Below, piece after piece: positions 51,993-62,467 of a DNA stretch of 64,000 bases. How positions within the stretch are numbered: the stretch's first letter is position 1; the number at the start of each line of letters is the position of its first letter. Made by a program: the position numbers and the translations under genes. The notes under the pieces were generated by a model, which was given only the letters and a program-made list of their open reading frames with translations, was not told the origin of the DNA and made no database searches. The DNA comes from Zasmidium citrigriseum (Eukaryota; Ascomycota; Dothideomycetes; Mycosphaerellales; Mycosphaerellaceae), in NCBI GenBank assembly GCA_002786025.1, contig NHNW01000026.1, positions 310,001 through 374,000 of the forward strand, given 5' to 3'.

Positions 51993-53066
51993 ATGGACAA
52001 ATCACGCTTTCTGTGGCGCTCGCTCGCCCACACACAACCCATCCGCACCATCAGCACATCGACTCCATCAAAAGCGCCGTGGATCTGCACCTCCTGCCTC
52101 CGCCGCACCTCGAAACCCTCCGCCCTCCTCCGCCAAAGACAAGCACCACGACGATGGCAATCCAACCAACCCGCCGACAACCCCGAATTCCAGTCCATCG
52201 TCGACAACCCGCCGCAACTCGTGCGTGCGAATCGCAAACACTCGAAGATAGGACTGCTCATCCTAGCCACCATCCCCGTCACAGCCTTCGTGCTCGGTTG
52301 CTGGCAGGTTCAGAGATTGGGGTGGAAGACGGATCTCATAGCGAAGTTTGAGGATAGATTGGTCAGAGAGCCATTGCCGTTACCTCCGCAGATTGATCCA
52401 GATGCTGTGAAAGAGTTCGATTATAGACGGGTGTATGCGCGGGGGGTGTTTAGACATGATCAAGAGATGTTGATCGGTCCAAGACTGAGAGACGGGGAGG
52501 ATGGATATCTGGTCATCACACCTCTGGACAGAAAAGACCAATTCCCAGATTTCCCCGGCAACACCACAATCCTCGTGAACCGCGGCTGGATCCCCAAAGA
52601 CAAAGCCCCCCAATCCACCCGCCCAGAAGGCCTGCCCAAAGGCGAGGTGATCGTGCAGGGTCTCCTACGTGAGCCCTGGAAAAAGAACATGTTCACGCCC
52701 GAAAACAAACCCTCGGAGGGGAAGTGGTATTTCCCCGACGTGCATCAGATGGCGGCGCATGTCGGGTCTCAGGGGGTTTGGATTGAGGAGACGATGAGGC
52801 CGGATTTGATCATGAGTTATCAGAGGGTGGAGAAGGGGGTGCCGATTGGACGGCCGGCGGAGGTGAATTTGAGGAATAATCATACGCAGTGAGTACTTAT
52901 GGGGTGGGCTTGGGGAGGGGAGTTTTGCTGACTTGTTGGTGTGTGACGCAGGTATATTTTTACGTGGTTTTCGTTGAGTTTGGCTACGACGATCATGCTT
53001 TGGACGGTTGTTAAGAGGCCGCCGGGGGGGACGGGGAGGAGGGTCAGGCAGAGTAAGGAGTGGTAG
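51993..53066 (+). CDS. SHY1: SURF1/Shy1, cytochrome c oxidase assembly factor
   Basis: Exons 51993-52888 and 52952-53066 give 336 residues; the intron is 63 bases (GTGAGT to CGCAG). The N-terminus is Arg/Ser-rich (a mitochondrial presequence), followed by a first membrane helix IGLLILATIPVTAFVLGCWQ with the family GxWQxxR motif (GCWQVQRLGWK). Further landmarks are FDYRRVYARGVFRHDQE, GYLVITPL, ILVNRGWIP and, near the end, EVNLRNNHTQYIFTWFSLS with the second membrane helix. This is the complete SURF1 layout. The protein sits in the inner mitochondrial membrane and helps insert haem a into Cox1. An upstream ATG at 51897 is possible but adds a non-conserved stretch. Confidence 0.95.
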
Positions 53067-53512
53067 GAGGAGCCATTCGAACGACGTGGATATGATCAGA
53101 TTTCTGCTCAACAGGCGACCTTTATCACGATACTATAAACCACCCGACGACGTTCCTGTACAGCGAGGACGGCACAGATTCCGGCGAGCATGGTGTGGCA
53201 GAGTCACGAACGGTAGGAAAGAAATCGAACGACCTCTGGCGGACGCGACCTTCTCCTCGAGATGTAGGCTTTCCCATGGCACTACCAATTCGCAAACGAG
53301 TCTTAAGTCTCACGGCAGCATCGTAGGGAGTGCGACTTCATCATGGTGAGCGATTCGAAGTCGACTTGAGCTGGCCTATCTCGGGCCAAGATAGGCAGCC
53401 TTCCGATGCTTGCTTGTCGTCGATCACAGATAAACATGTGGTATGTATGTACCTGCATTCGAAGACCTTCCAAGACTCGCACTACCATCTCAGAGCGCAT
53501 GCAGACCTCATC
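53067..53512. other. intergenic, promoter of the tannase gene
   Basis: No gene was seen. The upstream part of the frame that reaches 53330 is not used. Confidence 0.5.
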
Positions 53513-55197
53513 ATGAAAGCCCTGCTGCTCACCTCAGCCTTAGAACTATCCACAGCCCTCCAGTCCAACCACGCAACATGTTCCTCCCTCACGAATCTCA
53601 AGATTGACAACGCCACGACCATAATCCTCGCCCACTCCCTCCCAGCAGGCTCAAACTTCACCGGCACCTCAGCAGAATCAGGCTACAACGACCCCCAAAC
53701 AGACCTCCCAGCTCTCTGCCGCGTGGCCTTCACCGTCAAGACAAGCCCCAACAGTTCCGCGAAGGCTGAGCTTTGGTTACCAGAGCCGACGGACTGGAAA
53801 GGGAGATTTCTGGCTGTGGGGAATGGCGGGTTTGCGGGTGGGGTTAATTATCCTGATATCGTCTGGGGCGTCCGAAAAGGCTTCGCCACAATGAGTACCA
53901 ACGCAGGCCATGATTCGAGTTCCGGCGATGGGACGTGGATGTTGAATAACCCCGAGGCTTTGATCGATTTTGGACATAGAGCTCTGCATCGAGCGACGGA
54001 GGCGGCGAAGGGCATTGTGAAGGGGTACTACGGAGAAGAGGGGTGGGCGTATTATGCTGGGTGTTCGACTGGTACGTCCTCCTTCTTTCAGGCAAAGACG
54101 AGCAGTTCTTCATTGATTGGGTTAATTACAGGTGGCAGACAAGGCCTCAATGCGGCTCAGAGATATCCGGAAGATTACGACGGCGTCCTCGCTGGTTCAG
54201 CAATACCCTCACAAACCAACACCTCCGCCTGGCAGGTCTACGTCGCCCTCGAACAATTCCCAAACAACCGCTCCTCATACATCCCCGCGTCCATGTGGCC
54301 GATCATCCACGCCGCTGTCCTAGAGCAATGCGACACTCTCGACGGCGTCCAAGACGGAATCATAATGAACCCGCTCCTCTGCTCCTTTGACCCCTCAGTC
54401 CTCTCGTGCAACAGCACCACCAACACCTCCTGTCTCAGCCCTCCTCAGCTACAAAACTTGGAGAGAATGTACACCCCCTGGACCGCCATCCACTCCCCAG
54501 GTCTCTCCCCCGGCGGCGAAGCTTCTTTCTCTATTCTAATGAATGGCGCGGAACCACAATTCGGCCCTTCGTTTTATCGGTATGCGGTTTTCAATGATTC
54601 GGGCTGGGATTGGGGCACCATGAACGCGGACGTGGTCCGCTTCGCTGAACAGGTGAATCCGGGAGGTTGGAATGCTTATGATGCTGATATGCGGCCTTTT
54701 CAGGAGGTCGGCGGGAAGGTGATGCAGTATCATGGGTGGGCGGATCCGTTGATTCCGGCGTTGGTTGCGCCGACGTGGTTTGAGACGCTGCGACGATTCT
54801 ACAAGAGCATCGGAAGGGAAGAGAAAGTCGAAGACTTCTACCGCCTGTTCATGGTCCCAGGCATGGGCCATTGTAGTGGTGGTGTTGGGGCTTGGGTATC
54901 CTCCCACACTCATCTCCTACCAACACTCACTAACATATCTCCCAGGTCCTCGATAGCGCCAGCCAAAACGGCGTCACGCCTCAATCGAACGGCAGCGAGT
55001 ACTCCATGCTCTGGAGTCTAGTCGACTGGGTCGAGAAGTCTTTGGCGCCGAAATCGATCATCGGCACGAAATATGTCAACGACACGGCTTCTCTCGGCGT
55101 CGATTTCACAAGGCCAATCTGCCAGTGGCCGACGGTGGCGCGGTATCTCGGTGATCCCGTTGAGGAGGCGAGGAGCTGGGAGTGTCCTTCTTCTTGA
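53513..55197 (+). CDS. secreted tannase/feruloyl esterase family protein
   Basis: Exons 53513-54071, 54132-54895 and 54946-55197 give 524 residues. The first intron (60 bases, a multiple of three) splits the catalytic-serine codon region: splicing gives GCSTGGRQGLNAAQ, the family's serine motif. The second intron (50 bases) joins GHCSGGVGAW to VLDSASQNG. The signal peptide is MKALLLTSALELSTALQ. Further motifs: FLAVGNGGFAGGVNYPDI, YDGVLAGSA(I)P, DTLDGVQDGI (metal-binding region), YHGWADPLIP (catalytic Asp) and GMGHC (catalytic His). About 14 N-x-S/T sites suggest glycosylation. The family hydrolyses gallate or ferulate esters of plant polyphenols and cell walls outside the cell; which one cannot be told from sequence. 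Confidence 0.93.
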
Positions 55198-56402
55198 GGG
55201 GCGCTTTCGAGGGTCACTATCGAGAGCGTGGTCGTTGCCTCTCGTGGCATATCTTGACGATGTGGCGGACACATGGCTGCTACGAAGATGTTGTGCAACC
55301 ATTGAGGCTTTATCTCCTTGGAGTCGCATGGGATACCCCTTCAAGAAAGGCGGTCTTGAAGTGGCGGTCATGTATCGAGCTCCAGTGCAATGGAACGTGG
55401 CACGAGGCAGAGGTGGTGAAACACCGGCGTCTGCTGCAGATTGCTTGGGCTGGACTTCAGCTTGCGTTAATATGGTGAGTGGAGTGCTTGTGTAACTGGA
55501 GTGATTTTCTTGCAGATTCTCTGCGAACCCTACTTCGACTAAGTGTTCGACCTGATGAGTGGCGTCTCCGGATGAGACTACAGCAGATGAGCAGGCGTCA
55601 TTACACAGAATTCAATCATACGCCGAATCCTCTCCGAACTTCAGCTCATGGCCGCCGTTCTCGCACCAAACGATACGCCTGCATGTCGAAGAGAAGGTGA
55701 GGAGGTGAAGTCGACACTACGGACTTCGACCCTTGCACAGCATTATTTATATCCTCCCGAGAAGCATTCACTTGTCAAGCTTTCGGAGAATTGATTCGCG
55801 CTAAGCTCAGCAGGGCAACAACTCTGCAGCTGAAGCGGAGTACGCAGGCCAAGATATGCATCTCTGCGGCTCTTCTCTTGGCTTGCAGCTCTATCGCCTC
55901 CAAACAACCTTCGCAGTGGCATATCTTGCTGTCTTATGCGATATACGAGGATCCGTCTTAGCGCGCATCACGCGCCGGCCACGGAGATGCAGGGTTCGGC
56001 GATCCGCGCACGACCTCAACCCTACCACATCTCGACAACATACTACTCAGCTACTGCAGGCTGTGCGTCTCTTCGCGCGAAACTCAACTTCCGAGGACGA
56101 CGCCGGAGGAACGCGAGCTGGGGCATAGGCCTTGGAGGCCAATCATTCTCCTCACCGGGTGGCGGGTACGGACTTCTTCGATACTTGAGGCCGATCACTT
56201 CTTGGGCATACTACCCGGGAAGTATGGCTAATGCACGAGGCAACAGTATCGGTGACGGGAACGTTTTCAGCTCCGCCGAAGATTGGGGGTTGTATATCAA
56301 GGTAGGGCTTCGGCTCGTTTGTTCCTGGTACATTCCATCAACAGTCTTCTATTGTTTTGTTTCCACGTCGGGCTTTTGGTGGTTGCGAACTTGATACCCA
56401 GT
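55198..56402. other. 1.2-kb intergenic with a possible gene relic
   Basis: At about 55855-56290 a + strand frame reads as a signal-peptide-like AALLLACSSIAS in one frame and, further on, YHISTTYYSATAGCASLRAK and NASWGIGLGGQSFSSPGGGYG in another, ending at a good donor (AAGGTAGGG near 56300). It could be a decayed small secreted protein, but I found no start codon and no family, so it is not called as a gene. Confidence 0.3.
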
Positions 56403-57684
56403 ATGCGTTCATTCATCGTTGCTTGGTGGCTCCTGGTCACTGGCTCTTTTGCAAGGCCGCCGCCATTTCATCCACCTGGACCTTTTCATCATGCACCAAA
56501 GCCAGACAAGTGGATACCTGCGTCGACGGATGGGACAGATGTATTGGCAAGACAAGCTCTCAGGAATGCGGAGAAGTATCTGGGCGGATATCGAAACACG
56601 ACTTCGACTTGTACGATCGATCGTGCGATGAGACGGAAAGAATGGGATACTCTATGTGATGATGAGAAGAGAGAATATATCAGCGCAGTCAAATGTCTCA
56701 TGACCAAGCCTTCAATCAGTGGGGATTTGGCACCTGGAGCGAGGAGTCGATATGATGACTTCGTGGCAACTCATATTAACCAGACGCAGTCGATACATTC
56801 AACGGCAAGTACAAAACAGCTGCATGAGGCCAGCAAACACTGATCTCTGATAGGGCAACTTCCTAACCTGGCATCGCTACTTCACCCACACCTACGAAAA
56901 AGCCATGCGAGAAGAATGCGGCTACGAAGGCTACCAACCCTACGTCAACTGGGCGCGGTATTCCAACGACGTAATCAACGCCCCTTTATTCGACGGCTCC
57001 GATACTTCCATCAGTAACAACGGTGTCTTCGTTCCGAATAGAACCACAATGCACTTCCCTCCAGGCGGCGACATAATCTCCCTTCCTCCAAGTCAAGGCG
57101 GCGGATGTATCACCTCCGGCCCCTTCAAAGACCACAAGATCAATCTGGGACCTGTCTCACTCGTTGGTGTTAACGTCACGACGTCAAATCCGCGGAAAGA
57201 CGGTCTGGGTTACAACCCCCGATGTATACGTCGTGACCTCTCTGTTCTTGCTGCCAGCGGAGCTTCAGATGCCAACATAACGAAACTCATAACCGGCAGC
57301 GAAACAATTGCAGCTTTCCAGGACACCATGCAAGGCCCCTTCGGCGTCGGCATCCCCGAATACGGCGTCCACGCCGCAGGCCACTACATGATCAGCGGCG
57401 ACCCAGGAAGCGATTTCTACGTCTCTCCTGGTGATCCGTGGTTCTTCCTTCACCATGCGCAGATCGATCGAACGTATTGGATGTGGCAGATGCATCTCTG
57501 GGAGAAGATTGAAGAGAGGTTGGGGAGTATCTCTGGGACGTTGACATTTTTGAATGAGCCGCCGAGTCGGAATGCGACGTTGGAGGATCGGATTGATTTG
57601 GGGGTTAATGATGGGTGGGAGGGGATGGAGATCAAGGAGGCGATGAGTACGGTTGATGGGCCGTTTTGTTATGTTTATGAGTGA
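56403..57684 (+). CDS. secreted tyrosinase (type-3 copper enzyme)
   Basis: Exons 56403-56804 and 56854-57684 give 410 residues. The 49-base intron has a GC donor (GCAAGT) and ends CTGATAG; only this choice rebuilds the CuA helix HSTGNFLTWHRYF. The signal peptide is MRSFIVAWWLLVTGSFA. The CuA ligands are in H-x7-H-x8-H form (the THINQTQSIHS histidines and the WHR histidine). The CuB site is HAAGHYM, with the pair HHAQIDRTYW 30 residues on. DPWFFLHH and DR-x-W are invariant in the family. The product oxidises phenols to quinones outside the cell, as in melanin or lignin-related chemistry. It lacks the long C-terminal cap of secreted plant-type enzymes; some fungal tyrosinases are this short. 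Confidence 0.93.
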
Positions 57685-57733
57685 TGGGACTTACGACCTT
57701 CAAGACCAAAATAATACTTCCGCCTCCAAACCT

Positions 57734-58384
57734 TCACCCCCTCTTCCCCACCGGCCTAATCAAAACATGCTGCCTATAAACCTCCTTCCCCCCCATCTCA
57801 ACACTACCCTTCTCCTCAAACCCACCCTTCTTATACCACCCCACAGCGTACTGATTCCCCTCCACAAACACCGGAAAACCCTTCTGATCCGCAATCTCAC
57901 ACGCCCGTTCCAATAACCTCCTCCCGACCCCGGTCCCCTTATACCCATGATCCACACCCACAAACTCCAGCATATAATGCCACTGCCCCGTGCCCGCGAA
58001 GAGTTTCTCGCGCCAGGATGTCATCACGTCGATGGAGGGCTGGAATTCGGGGAGGTCGTGGTCGGGCGTGTAGGGGTGCATTGTCCAGATTCCGGCGCCG
58101 GGGACGGAGGGGTCCATGAGGCGCATGCAGATTACGCCGACGACGGGTTCTTTGGGGTTGTTGGGGTCGAGGGCGACCAGGACGTGCGCGGTGGGGTCGT
58201 GGATTTCAGAGGTGAAGAGTTGCGACCACCACTCTAGGATCATGGGTGTGTCGGGGAAGACTTGGCGATGGAAGGCGTTGGCTGGGTGGAAGGCTCGGAT
58301 GTCCATCGTTGAGAGGGAGGGGACGTGTTCTAGTTCGGCTTCTTGGATTGTTATTGAGGAGACGTCTTTTGGTGTTGAGGCCAT
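57734..58384 (-). CDS. GNAT-family N-acetyltransferase
   Basis: This is a single exon of 216 residues with its start at the ATG complementary to 58382-58384. The acetyl-CoA-binding loop is V-x-H-G-Y-K-G-T-G-V-G-R-R-L (the R/Q-x-x-G-x-G/A motif), with LERACEIADQKGFPVFVEGN after it, then GWYKKGGFEEKG. The central WHYMLEFVGVD strand and the preceding GVICMRLMDP strand are typical. Substrate unknown; the fungal relatives are often annotated as general acetyltransferases. It is convergent with the tyrosinase (49 bases apart). Confidence 0.9.
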   Translation of the reverse strand: MASTPKDVSSITIQEAELEHVPSLSTMDIRAFHPANAFHRQVFPDTPMILEWWSQLFTSEIHDPTAHVLVALDPNNPKEPVVGVICMRLMDPSVPGAGIWTMHPYTPDHDLPEFQPSIDVMTSWREKLFAGTGQWHYMLEFVGVDHGYKGTGVGRRLLERACEIADQKGFPVFVEGNQYAVGWYKKGGFEEKGSVEMGGKEVYRQHVLIRPVGKRG

Positions 58385-59406
58385 GGTTCCGGTGTTCGAT
58401 TTTCTGTATTGATTGACTGCGATTCTTGATCGACCCTTTGGAGTCCGGGGTATTTAAGACGTGCAGTCAACTTCTTGACTCATCCCAGCCAAAGAGAATA
58501 GTACCTCTAGTGGGGCGCGGCCACGCCCTATAGCTGTTGTTTAGGGCCAGTACAGAAGGCCAAGCTCAGATGGCGTACTTTGCGAATCCGAGGGACACGA
58601 TCGAGTTGTTTGGACCTTGATAAAGACATTGACTGCTTCGTCATTATGATAGCTGCGGGACATTGAGCGAGCAGAGGTCGAGATCGGCGTTGACAGACAA
58701 GATTACACAGCTGCATGCATTCGTCCCGGCCGAGCGAACTCCGTAATGGTCCAGCAATGTCGCAATGGTATGAGCCTCATGGAGTAGTCCGGGGAGTTCG
58801 GTCTTTGATGCCGTGGTCGGTGATGGGTTGCGAGCCGTAATAGAGTGTGTTAACGACCACGGAAACTCTTGTTCCATGGAAATCAACATAGTCTGTGTCG
58901 GTTGATTCTTCTGGCGCGTACAGTCTCCGTTCGTCATAGGTCTCGTTGAGCCACCACAAAGTCGGTCAAATACCGTCATAGTTCTCTAGAGAGAGTACAG
59001 ACCTGGCCATTATTTCATACGCACCCGTGGCGGGTTGACAAAACAGGGGGCTTCATCGAGGCCGGGCAGTTCGAAAAGCCGCGACTGACATCCAGCATGT
59101 AAGATCGAGTGGCACTCTGCAGTGATCCCTGTAGGCCATCTTTGGGAGTATCTTTGCCGCTCTCGATATCTGCTGTTGGGCCGACTTGGTCGTTGCCATT
59201 GAGAACCAACGGCGCTTGGTGTGGAAAGTCCAATTTTCCAGTGAAGCAGACGAGATCATCTCAGCCTAGATGTTCATAGCCTTTTTTGCGATTCGCGGTG
59301 CATTTTGCCAGCGATTGAAGGAGTATTGGTCAACGCTGGAGACGTAGCGGAAGCCTCTCACCCGCTGTCGTACCAAGTCACTCCACGTATCTGCGAAGAC
59401 GTCAGC
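58385..59406. other. 1-kb intergenic
   Basis: No gene was seen. The open frames on the - strand at 58644-58979 and 59015-59259 have no support. Confidence 0.5.
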
Positions 59407-59874
59407 TCAAAGAATCATTCTGACGGGAATAGACCATACACCAAACTGCTTGTAACATCTCCACTCCCCAGCCTTCCGTCTCCACCAAAGAATCGTGACA
59501 CTCTCCCGCTGGATTCGCACCGGATGTCCAGTGACCTTTAAAGTCGCCCAAACAGAAGCCAATCCTTTCTCCTCATCAACAGCCGCCGAGACAGTCTCGA
59601 CTTCATACACGTAGCCCGGGTTCTTCTTATGCATCCACTGGTGAAATGCAATGTGTTCCGCTAGCGTCCTCGTCCGGACCTCGTCGTAGTCGATGTAGGC
59701 CGAGAAGTTGGGCAAGGCGTGCTTCAGCAGTGGATTGGACCAGTCCTGCTCGCAGAAGACGCGGATAATGTCTGCTGAGAGTTTTTCGAGCACCATGGCG
59801 GTGTGGGTGTGTGAAGCTTTGCTGTCTGTAGGGACCCATGGCTCAGGCTTGAGGATCTCCAGGGAGGTGGTCAT
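59407..59874 (-). CDS. SnoaL/NTF2-like small protein
   Basis: A frame of 155 residues starts at the ATG complementary to 59872-59874. AMVLEKLSADIIRVFCEQDW, IDYDEVRTRTLAEHIAFHQWM, YVYEVETVSAAVDEEKGLASV and RESVTILWWRRKAGEWRCYK are the helix, helix and two strands of a cone-shaped NTF2-like fold. Such proteins act as small isomerases or cyclases, or as binding domains. At the end, a donor GTGTAT and acceptor TTCGCAG with a CTGAC branch could splice off the last ten residues and extend the protein by about 40; I kept the unspliced form. Function unknown. Confidence 0.7.
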   Translation of the reverse strand: MTTSLEILKPEPWVPTDSKASHTHTAMVLEKLSADIIRVFCEQDWSNPLLKHALPNFSAYIDYDEVRTRTLAEHIAFHQWMHKKNPGYVYEVETVSAAVDEEKGLASVWATLKVTGHPVRIQRESVTILWWRRKAGEWRCYKQFGVWSIPVRMIL

Positions 59875-62467
59875 GGTTGAAGGTGGCGCTTTGAGGCCAG
59901 GAGGAAGGCATGACAGGGAACTGCGTCCGCTCGTGGCAGAGGTCCGTTATCCGGCGTGATGTTCGTTTTTGTTAGAAAGGGGAGGTAGTAGCTGTCAGAG
60001 TGCAGGACTCGTGGCCCTGGAGTCGGTCTCTCTGGTCATGCAGTGATCTTGATCCAGAGTCCAGAAACGAGCAATCCTTCGGTACACCCCGAGGCGATGC
60101 AAATAAATAGCGCGCTCAAATCCCCGCCCATCGTCAACTCTAACCAAATTCATTGACCGTTTTTTCGGGGCCGTGGCAACGTCACCAAAGTTCTTGCAAA
60201 GTCAGCAGCTTTGACTAAGCGCACAGCCACTGTTTCCTCCACTGCCCTACCTACTTGATCCTTAGCGGTACTCGTCTCGTGCTCAAGGAGCACGCTACAT
60301 ATCGGCTGAAGGAGCCGACTCCTTTCGTACTTCCTTCTGGATCCAGGAACACCAGATTCGACGTGGGAGGCGTGTCCTTTGCTTCCTGTGCACACGGCTT
60401 ACCGAATGGGAGATAGTGGGTCCACTTCACCCGGAGGGCATTGTTGGTATATAAAGAAACCAACATCATGGAGTTTGGGAAGAGTCTCGGCCGGTAGATG
60501 CGCATGATAGACATGACGCCCAGTCTCCAACAGCTGCGGCGGACATGGGACAGTCTCTTGCTCCGGGCTCAAGGACGCCCAAAAGCGAATTTGAGGATCA
60601 AGCGTCTCCGTCGGGATCGTTTAAATGTCATGGCTTTTTGCACCATTCGAATCAAGCAGGAGTGGTCAGCTCTTCGCATTATCAAGGAATCAAACTTCTT
60701 CAGGTAGAGCTGCGGGTCATGCCTTCCGGAGCTTCCAGACACGACGACCGCATGGAGGTGAATTGCTCCTACGTAATCCTGCACGTGGGTGAGAGTGTTC
60801 GATCTCGTCGAAAGAGGCACCGGACCATTGTGAGTTATCGAGATGGATGTCTTCGATGTTGTTCCGGAGTATCTTTCAGTGCACTTCATATTTCCGCTCC
60901 ATTCTATTTTGACAATCATGGCTGCCTCTCCTTGCTACCCATTCCAGGTAACCATAGCACTGTAGTCAGCAGTCTATCGTGAGCAGTTGCGGGCGGAAAT
61001 CGTTGTGCAGTGCTTCGCGTAGTTTCGAACCAATCTAGTAGACCACCAGGTGAGCATTCAATCTTCAATAATAGAATATAGGCTGAGAGCGAAGACCACG
61101 AACAGGAGGCAGGAATATCTCACTGTTGACAGTCTTACAGACATATGCCTCGCATGCTTGAGTCAGCATTTCAGTTGGTTCTTCGTGAACATCCAAAGTG
61201 TAGTCTTCGACAAAGCTGGGTCATCCTTGCCTGAACAGAGTGCTATGATGCTGGTTCATGCATGGAGGCCGCGGATGTACACTTCGGCTTTCGGTCAGAC
61301 TAGAGTATCCACTTTCTCCGTGGATGCATACAAGTCCAAGCTCCGGAGTAGCTCGTTGCACTCTTACTTCTTTGCAATGAAGCCGGAGATCGCAGGCGAT
61401 ATCTTTCATGTTGACTGCAATGCCAAGTGTAGGCCCTAGGAATGAGGTGCTAAGAGAAGGAGTCGAATCGCGAATCTGACACGCATTGATCGGCCGGTCC
61501 GTCTTGAACTTGGTATTGAACCGTACGGTGTAGTCGCAAGTCAACAGTGCTTGCCGCCAAGGTAGCAGCCCTGTGCATATTGCTGAGGCTGAGTGACCTG
61601 ACTGTGCTGTCGTGCGTGCCAAGGAAGCTGAACCGGGTCCTCAACCACTTTCTTCCAGAGATCAGCACCTACACCATGGCAAGCACTCTGCGAACGCATA
61701 TGGGCGATTCTTGGAAAGTATGGCTGTGTTGTCCAGCGATCTGGTCCTCGGATCCATATCCAGCGCGGTAAGGTGCGTCCAGATGATCGGCAGCATGCGG
61801 CAGTGTCAAGGTCCAGACCGGAGCGGTCCATCACGCACATTGTATATCGTGCTCTTGGAGAGCTGTTTGGAGCATATCGGCGAGATGCGTAAGTCGATGA
61901 GCGGAAGTGGAAGAGATAGGCTGGCGAAGTGAATGTTCAGGAAGTTTGAGTTCACGCCACCCGCCTTCCCGCACCTCCCGCCAAAAAGACGGCCTCACGC
62001 GAGACACGTGAGTTCGTTGGGAAATGGCAAATGGTCTCAAACCTAGCGTTCGGTGCGAAAGGTTCCTTCTGCGCGCAATATACCGGCTTCATCCTTGGAA
62101 GCCTTGTCGAAGATCCTTCTCTTCTTCTTCAAACTTCACCTGAGGCCTTGCAAATACCCAATTTGCAAGAAGTAATAGAAAATTGTCCTCGACTTGCCAA
62201 GGGAGCCAAGTTATGCCCAGACTCGTCTCTCTTTCTTTTCTATCTCTACCCAATCGCTGCACTCCGAAAGCCTAGGATTGTAAGCCGGGACACATCGAAA
62301 TGCGGTATCGCACGAGGCCAGTGGGCCTGGCTAGAAGACTTCGCGAAGAGGCTGTCTCTGCTAATCATGCAGGTGTAGCACCCTATATCTATCGCAGTTC
62401 TTGCTCGCGTGGTCTCCTTGGATCTGTCGCTGGCTGAGGAACCCGAAACATCCACACACCTACCACC
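59875..62467. other. 2.6-kb intergenic region
   Basis: No gene is supported. Near 60449 there is a TATATAAAG box with no obvious gene behind it. The open frames at 61050-61439 and 62031-62378 (+) are the longest, and neither has start context, family similarity or splice support. Confidence 0.45.

Noticed and set aside
61050..62378. Possible small genes (129 and 115 codons) on the + strand.
   Set aside because: No start context, no conserved motif, no intron signal; the two look like chance frames.
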